In this document: positions 12,122 to 23,261 of the stretch, piece by piece
How the letters are laid out: every line of letters begins with the position of its first letter
Numbering within the stretch: position 1 is the stretch's first letter
Assembly (NCBI GenBank): GCA_001931875.2
Contig: MSJH02000578.1
Coordinates: 310,001 to 374,000 of the forward strand
Length of the DNA stretch: 64,000 bases
Direction of reading: 5' to 3'
Source: Byssochlamys sp. IMV 00236
Taxonomy: Eukaryota > Ascomycota > Eurotiomycetes > Eurotiales > Thermoascaceae
The notes under the pieces: generated by a model
Databases searched by the model: none
The model's input: only the letters and a program-made list of their open reading frames with translations
What the model was told of the DNA's origin: nothing
Translations under genes and position numbers: made by a program

Positions 12122-12946
12122 TCAGTAAATGCTACGGACGATGGACTGCATAGATTCGGAACAGAAGACCGAGGACGGATGACGGCAGAGGGAAACGGAA
12201 GGAAGAGACTCCCATATTGTGCCCGGGTTTTTGCTGCATTGGACAGTGCTATCTGCCACTGTCCTCGACGAGGCGCCATAGATAGGTGTGCCGGCTTGGA
12301 GGCTCCAAAAGTGAGACCTAGGCCTAGTCTCTCCAAAAGTAGCTGCAAAGGTATGCAGAGGTTTTTGACAAAGCAGCCAGAGACACCAATGCTTTCTGGT
12401 AAGCAACGCATCCCGCATGATCCCCTCATATCGTTGCATGGTATTTGGCGAAACATAGCCGCGCTGCAACTCTCGCTCGAGGTCTTTGACACGACAGCTT
12501 GTGCAGGTGTATGGCGGCTTGTTGGCTCGGCCCTTGATGCTGATTTGAGCGAAACACACTCCAGGCAACTTCCGACAGCAGGCCATGCAGAAGTACAGCA
12601 TGTGAATGGCAGATGACCGGTCTCTTTGCCCGGTCACTATCTCAACGAGTCTAGGGAGGTCTGACTGGAGGTTGTCCTCCCTCAGGTCGTCGAGGATTTC
12701 AGATACCTGTCTGCGCTTGTCACTGTGTAGGAACAACGGGCCGAGGATCATGAGCATCAGCCCACGACGCCTCCGACACATTGTCCTCTGCATGGCTAAG
12801 ATATTGGGCAAGAACCATACAGGAAAGCTCGTCGATGGTCTGGAGAGCAAGTTCAATGAAGGAAGCTCTTTCAATTCTTCCAGGTCTCCTGGCGCAAAAA
12901 AATCTGGGACCTCATGGTCCTTATGCGTACTGAAACGTGACGCCAT
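12122..12946 (-). CDS. Hypothetical Cys-containing protein
   Basis: An uninterrupted minus-strand frame of 274 codons from an ATG at 12946; it is open for another 36 codons upstream. It contains a Cys-rich stretch (CMACCRKLPGVCF, then TCTSCR about 15 residues later) reminiscent of the zinc-knuckle-like segment seen in some fungal F-box proteins, but no F-box is recognised. The last ~80 codons look less protein-like, so a splice site or frameshift may have been missed. Two shorter antisense frames overlap it. The function is unknown. Confidence 0.4.
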   Translation of the reverse strand: MASRFSTHKDHEVPDFFAPGDLEELKELPSLNLLSRPSTSFPVWFLPNILAMQRTMCRRRRGLMLMILGPLFLHSDKRRQVSEILDDLREDNLQSDLPRLVEIVTGQRDRSSAIHMLYFCMACCRKLPGVCFAQISIKGRANKPPYTCTSCRVKDLERELQRGYVSPNTMQRYEGIMRDALLTRKHWCLWLLCQKPLHTFAATFGETRPRSHFWSLQAGTPIYGASSRTVADSTVQCSKNPGTIWESLPSVSLCRHPSSVFCSESMQSIVRSIY

Positions 12947-13060
12947 CCGATTCTGTTGTCCGGCGAAAAATGATGTTGTGCAACAGTGACCGAGCCGTGT
13001 AAAATAAATTAGTGGAATGAGCAGGCCCAGACGCAACGTGGGCTCTGGTTCCACTAAGCG

Positions 13061-14150
13061 TCACTCTTTTCCGATATGTATTAATACCCAGCTTTTGTAG
13101 CCTTCCTATACATCATTGGAAATCAGTATCAATAAGTTATACTTGTGTATAGAGTGAAAGCGAAACATACATCGGGATCAACACCGATCTCCCAATAATC
13201 AAACGCTTGCTGGTTGTCTTTCCCTGGCACGATTGTGCTTCTCTGTTCCGCTGGATCGCTATCATTTCACTTAAAGATTTACCTCATGGCGGTAGACAGC
13301 TTCTTGAGACATCGAGGTGGACGCTTTGATCCAAGCGACCATTTGCTCGGTTCTTTTGCATCCGCATCATGAACGGACGACGACGGAGTCGGAGATGGCG
13401 AGGGTTCTGTCGCGGCATCGTTGATAATGCCCGGGGGAGTGGTATCGGCAAGCTCTGGACGTGGTCAGTTACGCTACCAGTCAAGACAAGGAAGTACATA
13501 CCGGAGTCACTGGAGACGAAAGACGGGATGACGCTGCGACGCGGGTGGTCTGACAGTATCCTGATTCTGTATTGTATATAGTGATCGTCCTTCGTGGAGT
13601 CAAACGAGTTTGGACAGTGGTCATTTGGAAATTCATAATGCTTCAATGGCTCTGCGCTTCTGCGGGCCCAGAATATTACCCGGGCCTCGAGATCTGAGGT
13701 TATCTTTTGACTGTAAAACGATGTAGTAGGAGTGCAGTTTTCGAAGATATCTGCGGGAGAGTCCAGCTCTTCCAGACAATCATACAAGGATATCTGCTGA
13801 CTCGTGGTCGCAATGCCTCCCAGCTATTCGGCAGCTGTCGATCTTGCTCCTGATTTGTTCACCTTGTATTTTCGTCAAATAGATGGTTTCATTGTAGGTT
13901 GACAAGAAACCATATTTGACACCTGCGCAGAACATGTATATCCCGATCGGATCCATTATTGTTTGAAGGAGATTATGAGCTCAAGGCGTCTTGAACTCTC
14001 CCACAAGAAGTGCTTGCGTCCAGTTGATGTTAATTCTTGCAAGGACAATGATATCCCGCCGCACACTCTTGTCGTCGATCGGCCAGAGCTAAACTTGCGC
14101 GTAATCGTCATTCGATTACGCATCCATATATATTGTTGTATAGGTTGAAC
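13061..14150 (-). pseudogene. Broken PD-(D/E)XK-like gene (copy alpha) with in-frame stop
   Basis: Reading the minus strand, RRDIIVLARININWTQAL leads into LLVGEFKTP, the D...E-x-K core expected of this nuclease-fold family. It is then interrupted by a TGA at 13981-13983. The same frame resumes with VKYGFLSTYNETIYLTK, the string that follows the core in copy beta. A further frame from 13787 reads YDCLEELDSPADIF and continues across a GTATGT..GTCCAG intron into a Pro/Ser-rich region. It ends near 13061 after a segment containing DYWEIGVDPDEGYKSW. Joining the last parts needs a 24-nt gap, too short for a normal intron. It is almost certainly non-functional as a single protein. Confidence 0.5.
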
Positions 14151-14575
14151 AGGTTTGGGCGACTGCCCAACGTAACCTGTCCCTGAAATGGCACCGTGAC
14201 CCCCCCTGGGCGTTCCATTATCTGCAGAAATAGCATTGCCAGCCTTGTTTTCCGCCCAGAACTTGACGGCAAAATTTCCCAGCTTCATGAAAGCCCGCAT
14301 GTACCTTGCGTTCCTCGTATTTTCGACATAGCTCAGGTGTCCCCTGTGAGCTGGCCAATATGTTGTAGGGTCAATTGCTCGGTTATCGATATATACCAGC
14401 CAATGCGGAAGAGAGGCTGGGTATGGATATCACCCAGAAATTCGCTCTTGCAGATTCCCAAAATTGATCTCGGAAAAAATGGGGTGGATATGAGGACCGT
14501 AAGAGCCGGTTATTGGAGAGGTAGAGCGAGTTCCGAGCATTGTATGCGAATATCGCAACCTTGACCATGCTCAAG

Positions 14576-16101
14576 TCAACTGACGACATTGAGTTCCCAC
14601 GGGCCGAATTGTCTCATCGTCATGAAGCCAGCTCTTGCTATGCTACCACCCTTTAGATATCTCGCCCAATTTCCCATCATAGCAGGAAAGGTAATGTAGA
14701 TTTCTCCCTTATCCTGGAATATAAGGATCCGCCTTTCTTCGTTAGCTCCTATTGCATATTCGATTCCAGGACATCTCTATACTTACTGGGCATCAGTACC
14801 AGGTTCCGGAAATTCCTTGATCCATGCCACTATCTGGGAGACCTCCTGCATCTCCACTTGAGGGCAATGTCTATTTTCAGTGCTGACCTTACATTCAAGG
14901 ATGGAGTTTCATCTTCCGGAATTGACATCTTGTCTTGTAACTGACCATCTGTGTGGGCCACGTATTGCCCAGCGCCCCCAAATTTGGCAACTAGACAAAT
15001 CCTAGTAGACCTCCACTTGTGGATAGGGGCAATTGTCGTCTTGCAGGGACTTGAAAACCCTTCCAGCATAGTCACAGACACGACTATGAAATGACAGCCA
15101 TTTGTAGTCATCTCAGCCAAGACTCGACAATGTCCAGGATTATCTCTCGCTCCCGTACCTTCGATATATATATATATATATATAGAATCTTCTTCAGCAG
15201 GACAATCCTAGAGAAGGAAATAAAGAGTTTGTTTCCTGCCGATGCAAATGGTATCTTTCCATTGACAAATCCGAGAGGTGTGAACGGAAGAGACGGCGTG
15301 ACCCTTACTGTCGAGCCATCTTTCCGTACATTCGTTTTCAGGTCGAAGTAGATTTTCAGGGTGTCACTATCATTGTCACTAGTTCTTTTCGCCGATATGT
15401 GATGGGATCTCCAGGACTAAGCTTGCACATAATGCCTTCTGATTGAAAAATGGCCGCCATTATCTTACTAACGTTGTTGTTAAATCGGCCTTGCACATCG
15501 CCTTCGTCAGAACAGGTGTAAAGCTCGCTGATAATATCTTTTGCGTTCAGGAAACCAGCAGGGTGGTAACCTAGAATCGCATTGTTGAAGTTGGCATTAT
15601 CTCCGAGACAGTTGTAATTTCCTGCTCTTGGAATTGTCATAGTCCGCAGACTAATATCCCGGGCCAGCAATTGGCGGCCCCTTGATGTTTCCTGCGGACC
15701 GACAACCGATATATATGTTCATGAATATATATAGAACAATAACCAGAAGAGCTCACGATCCATAGACTCAAGTCAACCTCTTCATGGCAGGATGCACAAA
15801 GAGGAATGGCCTTCGAGATGGACTTATACGAGACAGTATACAGCCTGGCCTGCTCCCATATGTCTGTATATAACTTGTCAGCTCATTTCTCGATAGATAG
15901 AAGAGGTGAAGTCATGAGATTATCGGCCATACATTTGGGGGGCATCGAGACTCTGCAGCCACGTAATTGAACCACTCTGGATTTTCTGCAGCACCCTTCC
16001 CATTGATCTGTCCAATTCTCCATGAGCCGAGGGATCATTAATCGCACGGTAATAGTTTTGTACAACCGTGTATTAACATCTAGCAGGTATATATCAGTCA
16101 T
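14576..16101 (-). pseudogene. Frameshifted PD-(D/E)XK-like gene (copy delta)
   Basis: Several minus-strand exons are visible. From 16101, YLLDVNTRLYKTITVRLMIP leads through a plausible intron into WEQARLYTVSYKSISKAIP. A second intron (GTGAGC..CCGCAG) leads to GNYNCLGDNANFNNAILGYH. Near the 3' end, SILECKVSTENRHCP and EVSQIVAWIKEFPEPG form an E-x-K core. A 54-nt intron (14733-14786) joins this to RILIFQDKGEIYITFP and FGPWELNVVS with a stop at 14576-14578. That tail is characteristic of the fungal nuclease-fold family. Immediately before SILECK the frame shifts by one base, so the gene looks inactivated late. Confidence 0.5.
15164..15184. repeat. AT dinucleotide microsatellite
   Basis: An uninterrupted run of about ten AT units lies inside the degraded island. 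Confidence 0.8.
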
Positions 16102-16151
16102 TCTGGACCTTCAAAATGGATAGGGCATATGTACCATATTGCAACAAGTTT

Positions 16152-16400
16152 TTAACATTGGACAACGCCCAAGGAATCTGATGAATGGCCTTCTGGTGGC
16201 AGCGCCCAACGGCAGTGCACCGATGGCAGGGCATCAGGTCTCCCAATGACTTTGCACTCAATAAGTGCGTTTACCTTCTCTGGTTCCCCTCGGATGAAGA
16301 GGTCTCCGTCCGAAATGGCTGTATAGCTGACCTGGCCAAAATTGGCTCTCATCCGGAACCTCGTAGGAATCCAGTGAAGACTGTAAGAAATGCAGTCTGT
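16152..16400 (-). pseudogene. Small PD-(D/E)XK-like core fragment (copy epsilon)
   Basis: A minus-strand frame from 16352 contains SYTAISDGDLFIRGEPEK and NALIECKVIGRPDALP before ending at 16152. The D-G-D-L-F and E-C-K spacing resembles the D...(E)xK core of this nuclease-fold family and of copy delta just downstream. A possible 3' splice site (TTCTTACAG) lies upstream near 16390. It could be the 5' part of copy delta or a separate remnant. Confidence 0.4.
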
Positions 16401-18262
16401 TATAGCGAAGAACGTCAGTCACATTTTCTAAGGAGCAACATGAAGCAGGGTAGATTGAGCTTGGAGACGCTGCATGGAGTAGGATAACTTACCACTATTT
16501 GGCCGAGGCTGCTATCGGTCTCATACAGGAGAATTGATGGTATGCAAATACATTCCACATATCACTCTCCAACACCCGAGTGGCCCCATGAAGAACAACA
16601 ACCTCAGATTCTGTATTTGTTCTGAATAGCTCCCTCCCCAGCGCAAGTCGGACCGATCGAAATCCGACAATATATCAAGATGCAACCTTGCATGCATGGA
16701 TATATATAGACGCGGGAGGTGTTCGGAGTATCCTGCTTCGATGACAAGGCGCGGCAGTATAAAAAAGTACGTGGTGGTTGAGAAAGACACTTGGAAATTA
16801 AAAACCGATAGCGCGGTGCTGAATCATGTAAAGAAGAATATATATAAGCCCTTGAATGAGCTGATTGAAAAGGATAATCCTGACTTCCTGCCTCGCGCCT
16901 CTCTGCCTCAAGCCTCGACTGTGGTTCAGGAGACAGTGGTTGGATAGAAGCCAACCCATAGTATTCTGGGGGGGAGGGAAAAGGGGGTCGACTCTCTCCT
17001 CCTCCCTCCCCATATATACGATAAAGAAAAACAAATATAGGATAGTAATAGGAAATTGGTAGGTTCTCGAATTTAGATGATAAGACTGAATATTTCTCGG
17101 GAGTACTGTCGACGAATATATATACGCAACCAAGGACACACCACGAGTATGAAAAGGGAGAATAAAGAACAGATCCAGTTTGACATATGACCTATCAACT
17201 GCGCATCGGGAGTGATTGGCATAATCTTCTTCCATTACCAGTGTGTCCTGTCGGCATGCTTTCCCTGTAGGGACGGCGAACTAGCGTTGTGACACCTAGC
17301 AAGCATCTATAACAAAGATTTACCAGGTCCATAGACCAATAGCGTTACGGGCCTTTATGGAAGATCCTTTCAGACAAGTTAGACATGCATGCAGCATGCA
17401 TCCAGATTCCAACATGAGAAGATCTATGAAAGACCATAGCCACCAGAGACTGCAGGCTTGGAGCTGCTCAAAGGATGGTAAAAGAAGAGGAGATAGTGGA
17501 TATGGGAGGTCAAAGGAGGGGATATTTATACCCTTGAAAAAGAGGGGAAAGAGGGGGAATGATTGAATGAAGGCAATCTCCTACCCCATGTTTCATTCCC
17601 TTCAGGTGGGAAAGATGGACCATGAATGTGTGCTTTCTGCGCAATTGTTAATGATGACCTACGAGTGAGTGTCTTGACTCTCCAGACCAGTAGGGAGAGT
17701 CCCTCGCGATTAGGCATACTATGGGTGGTATCGGCACTGCACAGTGAAGGGCAACCCGCAATCCTTTGCTTCCTTGGAAGGCAGCTAGATTTTCGATAGC
17801 CAACAGATGACTGTCTAGAACTTGCAGTAAGTGGAGATCTATGTAGTCCTCGCCAATCTAGCAAGGATGAGGGATATGGTATAAAGAATTCGATCGGCAG
17901 CCCTTTCAAGCATTCCCTCAACTTTACGGGCCTTTGCATACAGAAATGACTGTCATTTCCAAATTTCAGGATCCTTGCTGTCTATGGGATCATTTAACGA
18001 TAGTTGATGAATAATGAACAAATTTTATTACGAAATGCAGCACGTACCCGCCATACGTACAAGCATGTCTCAGGCTATGTTACAAGATGCAGCCTGGCTG
18101 CTGTCACCCGCTTCCAGGACAAAGGCCTGGAAAAAGGTGGAAGAATCGTTTCGCAAATCGTTAAGTAGCGAAGTGCAATTACCCAAGTCCTTATCCTTGT
18201 TTATGGGTCCTACCAATATAGCACAACAGATGAAACGGATGCAACAATCCTCTGCCCACCGT
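16401..18262. other. Intergenic region, no supportable gene
   Basis: Contains several TATATATA stretches (about 16690, 16840 and 17115) and a CT/GA-rich segment at 16970-17020. A minus-strand TATAAATA at about 17525-17533 precedes CT-rich sequence and could be a promoter for a lost minus-strand gene. Open frames on both strands are short and not protein-like. Confidence 0.5.
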
Positions 18263-21200
18263 CTATTGCCAATATCGAGGCTCGTTGAAGACATGATACT
18301 GGTGGCCACGGACACCCTGTCCGCGGAACAAAGACGGGAAGCGACGGCCCACTGGGACCAGTTCCTCAGAGAGACGCACCTCCTCCTCCGGCTCAGGTTC
18401 ACCAATAACAAATTTGCCCACCTGGAGTCAAAGTTAGTCAGGAGCAAAAATGGGACGGATTATGCAACGCAGGCAGTTCAAAAATAGAGAGCTTACCTGG
18501 ATCTCAGTATCCGTAATAGAATCCCGGCTGACTCTAGCGTAGCCCGTCCTCTTCAATCCCTTGTAGAGGATGTATTCGCACCACCTGTCCCAGTCGGTAG
18601 GGTCGATGTCCTTCATGCCGCTCAGTTCGCTTACGTATGTGTTGTAATTTCCCTCGAGTGGCTTGGTAACAAGGTAGCTCAGTAGAATGAGCGGCCGGGG
18701 CGACTCGCCCATAAGTTTGGACAAGTATTCGGTCTGCAGACGGCGATCTTCGGGGTCTTCTTCCTGACCGGAGTGGAAAACGACAACATCCACAAGCTCG
18801 CCATAGACGTCTAGAGTGGCATGGGTCGCGGGTGCCAGCTCACCAACGGGAGATGGCAGAAGGTGATGAGTCGAGTTGATAATAGGGAACTTCGAGAGTA
18901 GCGCTGAACCCCAGGTGTGCTTGTTGGGACCAGGGCCGAAGTCGACATACATGCCCAGATCCTCCGCAAGAACTTGGGTGGCATCACGGTTACCCATGAT
19001 GATGCGCTGATTATCTGACTCCAATAATCCAATGACGTCGATCTCGAGCTCCTCGATGACTTTGCGCATACGTTGCTCAGAGGACCACATGTCGTTGTCC
19101 AGAGCGAAATGAATGGTCCAGATGCCAGCGGTGATGACTTTGTCATCCTTATGATACGGCTGGTAGTCATTCGTGGGGAATCGCAGATAAGCCACGGCAA
19201 TGGAAAGCAGCTGCAGGATGGCAAGCACGTAAAGATAATACGAACGCTGCTTTTTGCCTTGCGGATTCATTGGCTTACTCCTAGATGTTGACGAGGAATT
19301 CGACACGGCATTAGAGAATACACCTGCTCCAATTAGAAGCATGGTCGTGATCATGACCCAGTCAGTATGCTCTCTCACGAGAGGGCCACCAGGCACAAAG
19401 GCGTAAGCGACCACCCAGACATGGAACAGAACCATGAAGTTATAGACGAAGAAGCCAAGCCCGAAGGTAGTGGCGGGGGAATGTCGAACGGCAGAGGAAA
19501 TAAAGACCGGAACCATAGCCATGAGATAGAAAGCTAGCGTCAAACCACCGTAGTAGCCAAACCAATGACTGTAAGAAGTCAAGATCGCAGCTCCCACAGA
19601 GGCGATGCCGAATGCAGTCCAGCTACCAGCGACACGTGGATAGAATAGACCAAAGATGAGTCCAGCTCCCATAATAAAGATCGTCACAGCGCCGTGGGGA
19701 GCCGCCATCGGACCTCTGACGGGATATCCGTCCCAAACCCAGATGATCATGGTACTGGAATCGGACAGGAGAGAGTGCAGACCGAAAAAAAGCCCAGCAA
19801 GACCGAAAGCCGCCAGAATGGGAGACCCTTTCCTGCCGCTGGGCGGGAAGTAGTCGCCTCCACTGACTGTTGGCCGTCTGGTCGACCGCAGGACGGCAAG
19901 GATGGCGAGAGCCAAACCCAGCTTGTTCCAGCCGCCATTTTCCGCGTGCATAGTCGGCCAGATAGGGTTGTTCGTCTTAAAGGCGAACTTGGCCACGCTG
20001 GACGCAATTAGGCCGATGGCCCAGGCCAGAATACGCGACTCTAGTCGAACTGACTGAGCACGCTCACCAAACCAAGTAGCAGCCCATGCTAGGCAGCTTA
20101 TAAAAACTGCAGCGCCCGTGACGAACAGCCGGGAGGCTGGATCCTTGACGAGGAAAGCGAGCAGACCGATCAGCGACGCGAAATGCAAGGCACGGATATT
20201 GTTGGTCGCGAGAGAGCGTAGAGATGGGATGGCGAGGAGGAATGGTGAGCATGTAGACATTATAAAGACTTCATAGCCGGAGATGCCCATATGCCACAGG
20301 GGGAAATCTATAAAACGTTAGAAGAAATACAAAGACATCGCCTAAGGAAATCTTTACACCAAACCAAGAGACCCAGAGAAGTCAAGTATGACCAAAACAC
20401 AAACTATGTCTGTCAGCAGAGATTCATCTTCTACCGGCTGGATGAGACAATACCCCGCTGTAAACATCGGCGGCAGCGTCGATGGCCTCAGACCAGACGA
20501 AGCCCTGGCCAAAGGTGTTGCCAACAGGCTTGCCCTTCCTGTCTGAGGGTCAATTTCTGGATACTAGATCTGGTCGCAAGGAAATATAGCACATACTCTT
20601 TGTCCAGGACGACATCCGCAGTGGTCTTCAACTGTCTGTTGATTTCATCTTAGAGAAGGTCTTTCATTTGATTTTTTCCAGAAACCCATTTCCGACTGTA
20701 CATTTGTCTACTTTGGAAGCCACTGAACATACCCTCTGCTAACCCCCTTGGTATCTCTCACAACGAGCTCAAACGCCTCAAAGTCAAGCGCAGTGACAGC
20801 ATCGAAGCCGACATCAAATAGAATCAAAGACCACTCGAAGAAAGCGTACTTGGTGTAAGCTATGCGACACGTAAGCCTATATCCTTCGAATGTATCAGGT
20901 TAAATGGTCACTTACCACCGGGGACCTTATGGACCTTGTGCTGAATGAAGTAGTAAATCAACGGCACCAGGGTACCGAAAAAGAGGCCTGCCAGGATCTT
21001 TCTGTACTTGACTGCACGGCGGTTGTTGGGACTCAGTGCCAGACAGCCAAGCGTCCAAGGCAAGGTCGCAACTAAATAAGAAATCATGAAGATATCATGC
21101 CAGTCATGGTCGTCGGTAGATGTGATGTACGTCCACCCTCCGCAGGTCAGGGTTCTGAAGATCCCTGTCCCAGCAACCACTTTCGGAAGAGTCGCGTTGG

Positions 21201-21559
21201 GCCGTGCAGTCAGAACATACCAAAGGAAGACCAGAGCGAATCGAGGACCAGAAGTTATAGCGATAAAGATTTGAAAGATCGAACGTTCGGGGTAGCGATC
21301 ACCGATGGTCGCTGATACCGAAGGAAACCACTCGTCGGGGTAACCATAATGCTCGTTCTGAACGATCTTCCTGAAATGGAGGGCCATGCCAACAATCAAT
21401 GCACCGATGAAAGCCGTATACGCGAAGAAAGTGTGTGCCCAGGACACCCATTTTCCGTTGACCTACATGATATTAAGAATTCATCTTGGAAAGCTCGGAA
21501 GTGCAGGGTGGGAGACTTACTGCCACGACGGCATCCCCGTCCTTGAACTTGGGGGCCAT
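18263..21559 (-). CDS. CWH43: GPI-anchor lipid-remodelling protein Cwh43 (PGAP2-like + EEP fusion)
   Basis: Replaces the diacylglycerol of GPI anchors with ceramide in the secretory membranes. Eight minus-strand exons: 21559-21521, 21462-20916, 20859-20733, 20635-20597, 20538-20454, 20403-20358, 20307-18497 and 18421-18263. They join in frame to 950 aa. The N-terminal ~240 residues are a Frag1/DRAM/Sfk1 (PGAP2-like) multi-helix domain. A second polytopic region starts around FVFWSYLTSLGLLVWYFPLW, reconstructed across introns. The C-terminal third is an endonuclease/exonuclease/phosphatase-fold domain with VIGLLESDNQ. The last exon ends VGRRFPSLFRGQGVRG..EPRYWQ. It is divergent from UTP6. Confidence is high because every junction keeps the frame and the family order. 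Confidence 0.93.
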
Positions 21560-21898
21560 GGCGGCGCTTAGAGAACGACTGGTTCTGGAAGCAATCAAGA
21601 GATATACAAAAGAATGTCAAGAAAGAAAAAGAACATGGATTGATGGAACGGCGTAAAGAAAAGACGCCCCTGAGGTGAGCAACTTCGAGGATAGTTGGAC
21701 AAGTCCGGGCCCGACGGGAAACGCGTTGCGGGAGCTGGACTGGACACCCGCTTAATCAGGCTTAGACAGGCTAGTCCACCACGGGAAGGCGGTCTCGGCC
21801 TCTCGGGGGGTCCCTAACTTTTTGTGCCTGTGAAAGACGATAATAAATTAATTATTATCAGTCTGCAAGCAAGCAGTTCTTCGACTCCAGCAGCCACT
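21560..21898. promoter_or_regulatory. Divergent CWH43/UTP6 promoter
   Basis: About 340 bp separate the two start codons. No TATA box or recognised operator is obvious. Confidence 0.4.
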
Positions 21899-23142
21899 AT
21901 GGCGGGTGCCAGCGACAAGGCGCGCTTCTATCTGGAGCAGTCGGTTCCCGAGCTGAGGGAATACGAGAAGAAAAAAATATTCAGCAAGGTTCGAATGCTG
22001 CTGCCATTGGGAAGTCTGTCGCGCACTGGAAACTAACCATTGCGACATAGGAGGAAATCACATCGATCGCAAAGAAACGATCAGACTTCGAGCATAAGTT
22101 GAACGCTCGAGGAGCGCAACCTGTGGATTTCGCCCGATATGCAGAATATGAAATGAATCTGGATCTTCTCCGGCGAAAAAGAACAAAGAGGCTAGGGATC
22201 AAGATGCCCGCGCATACGGGTCAGCGACGAATTTTCTTCATCCTGGAACGTGCGACACGGAAGTTCCATGGAGACATCAGTCTTTGGCTTCAATATATCG
22301 AATACGCCAGACAGCAGAAAGCACATAAGAAGCTCTCTCAGATTTTCACTAATGCGCTTCGTCTACATCCCACCAACGCTGAGCTCTGGATCTACGCGGC
22401 CAAATATGTTCTCGATGATCATGCGGACATGACGCAGGCTAGAAGTTACATGCAGCGGGGATTGCGGTTCTGCAAGAGTTCGAAAACGTTGTGGATTCAG
22501 TATGCGAAACTGGAGATGATCTACATCACTAAGATCTCTGCTCGACGCCAAATACTAGGTCTTGACCGTGTCCAGGAGGACGCAGAGCCAGCGACGACAG
22601 CGGACGATCATGATGCCGACATGATTGCTCTCCCCAAGGTCACGGCTGAAGACATCAACCCGACGCTCGGTCAGGACGAGGAGGTCGACCAGGTCGCGCT
22701 GCAGAACCTCAAGTCCACGCCCGCCTTGAGCGGTGCCATTCCTATGGCTATCTTCGATACTGCCATGAAACACTTCAACAACGATGATCGCTTCGGACAC
22801 GACTTCTACGACATGGTCTCCCAGTTTGAAGGGACGGAATGCTTCCGCAAGATCCTTGGTCATGTTGTGGACGCTCTGCTCGCAAGCTCCCCAGGAAGCT
22901 ACCACACAAGAATATGCTACATCAAGTTCCCGACAGCCGGTATCAGTGTCACATCTCCTGAGTTCCCACGAGCCTTTGGGGCTTCTCTGAGTCGCTTAAA
23001 GGAAGGCCCACAAGATAAGAAACTGGCGGAAGAGATGGCGAAATGGCTGCGGCCCTTGACGGAGAAGGAGGAGTTAGATCCGGCTCTGTTCAAAGTGCTG
23101 TCTGCAACTCTGCAGAGATCCCAACGTATTCTCGATGAGTAG
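21899..23142 (+). CDS. UTP6: U3 snoRNP component Utp6
   Basis: Part of the UTP-B subcomplex of the small-subunit processome, needed for 18S rRNA maturation in the nucleolus. Exons are 21899-21988 and 22051-23142, with a 62-nt intron (GTTCGA..GACATAG; the donor is non-consensus but frame and homology demand it). The product is 393 aa. The N-terminus AGASDKARFYLEQSVPELRE is typical of Utp6. HAT (half-TPR) repeats follow, including FHGDISLWLQYIEYARQQ and RLHPTNAELWIYAAKYV. An acidic linker around residues 205-245 separates them from a C-terminal helical part. Confidence 0.92.
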
Positions 23143-23261
23143 GGTAATATAAAAAAGTTTGCAATTGGTCCCGCTGTGGGAGTTTGTCGATGTATCAGAA
23201 AAGGCGTTTCTGGCGAAGACAATTGACGTTCCGAAGATATGTATATATGATAGCGCATAGA

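Noticed and set aside
12179..12989. Two plus-strand frames of 145 and 127 codons
   Set aside because: They overlap a longer minus-strand frame and show no recognisable features; kept only as a caution about strand.
17357..17939. Frames on both strands in the 17.4-17.9 kb region
   Set aside because: Overlapping in opposite directions with Arg/Ser-rich translations and no splice logic.
18014..18487. 157-codon plus-strand open frame
   Set aside because: Its 3' part is antisense to the conserved last exon of CWH43, which has clean splice sites and family-typical residues.
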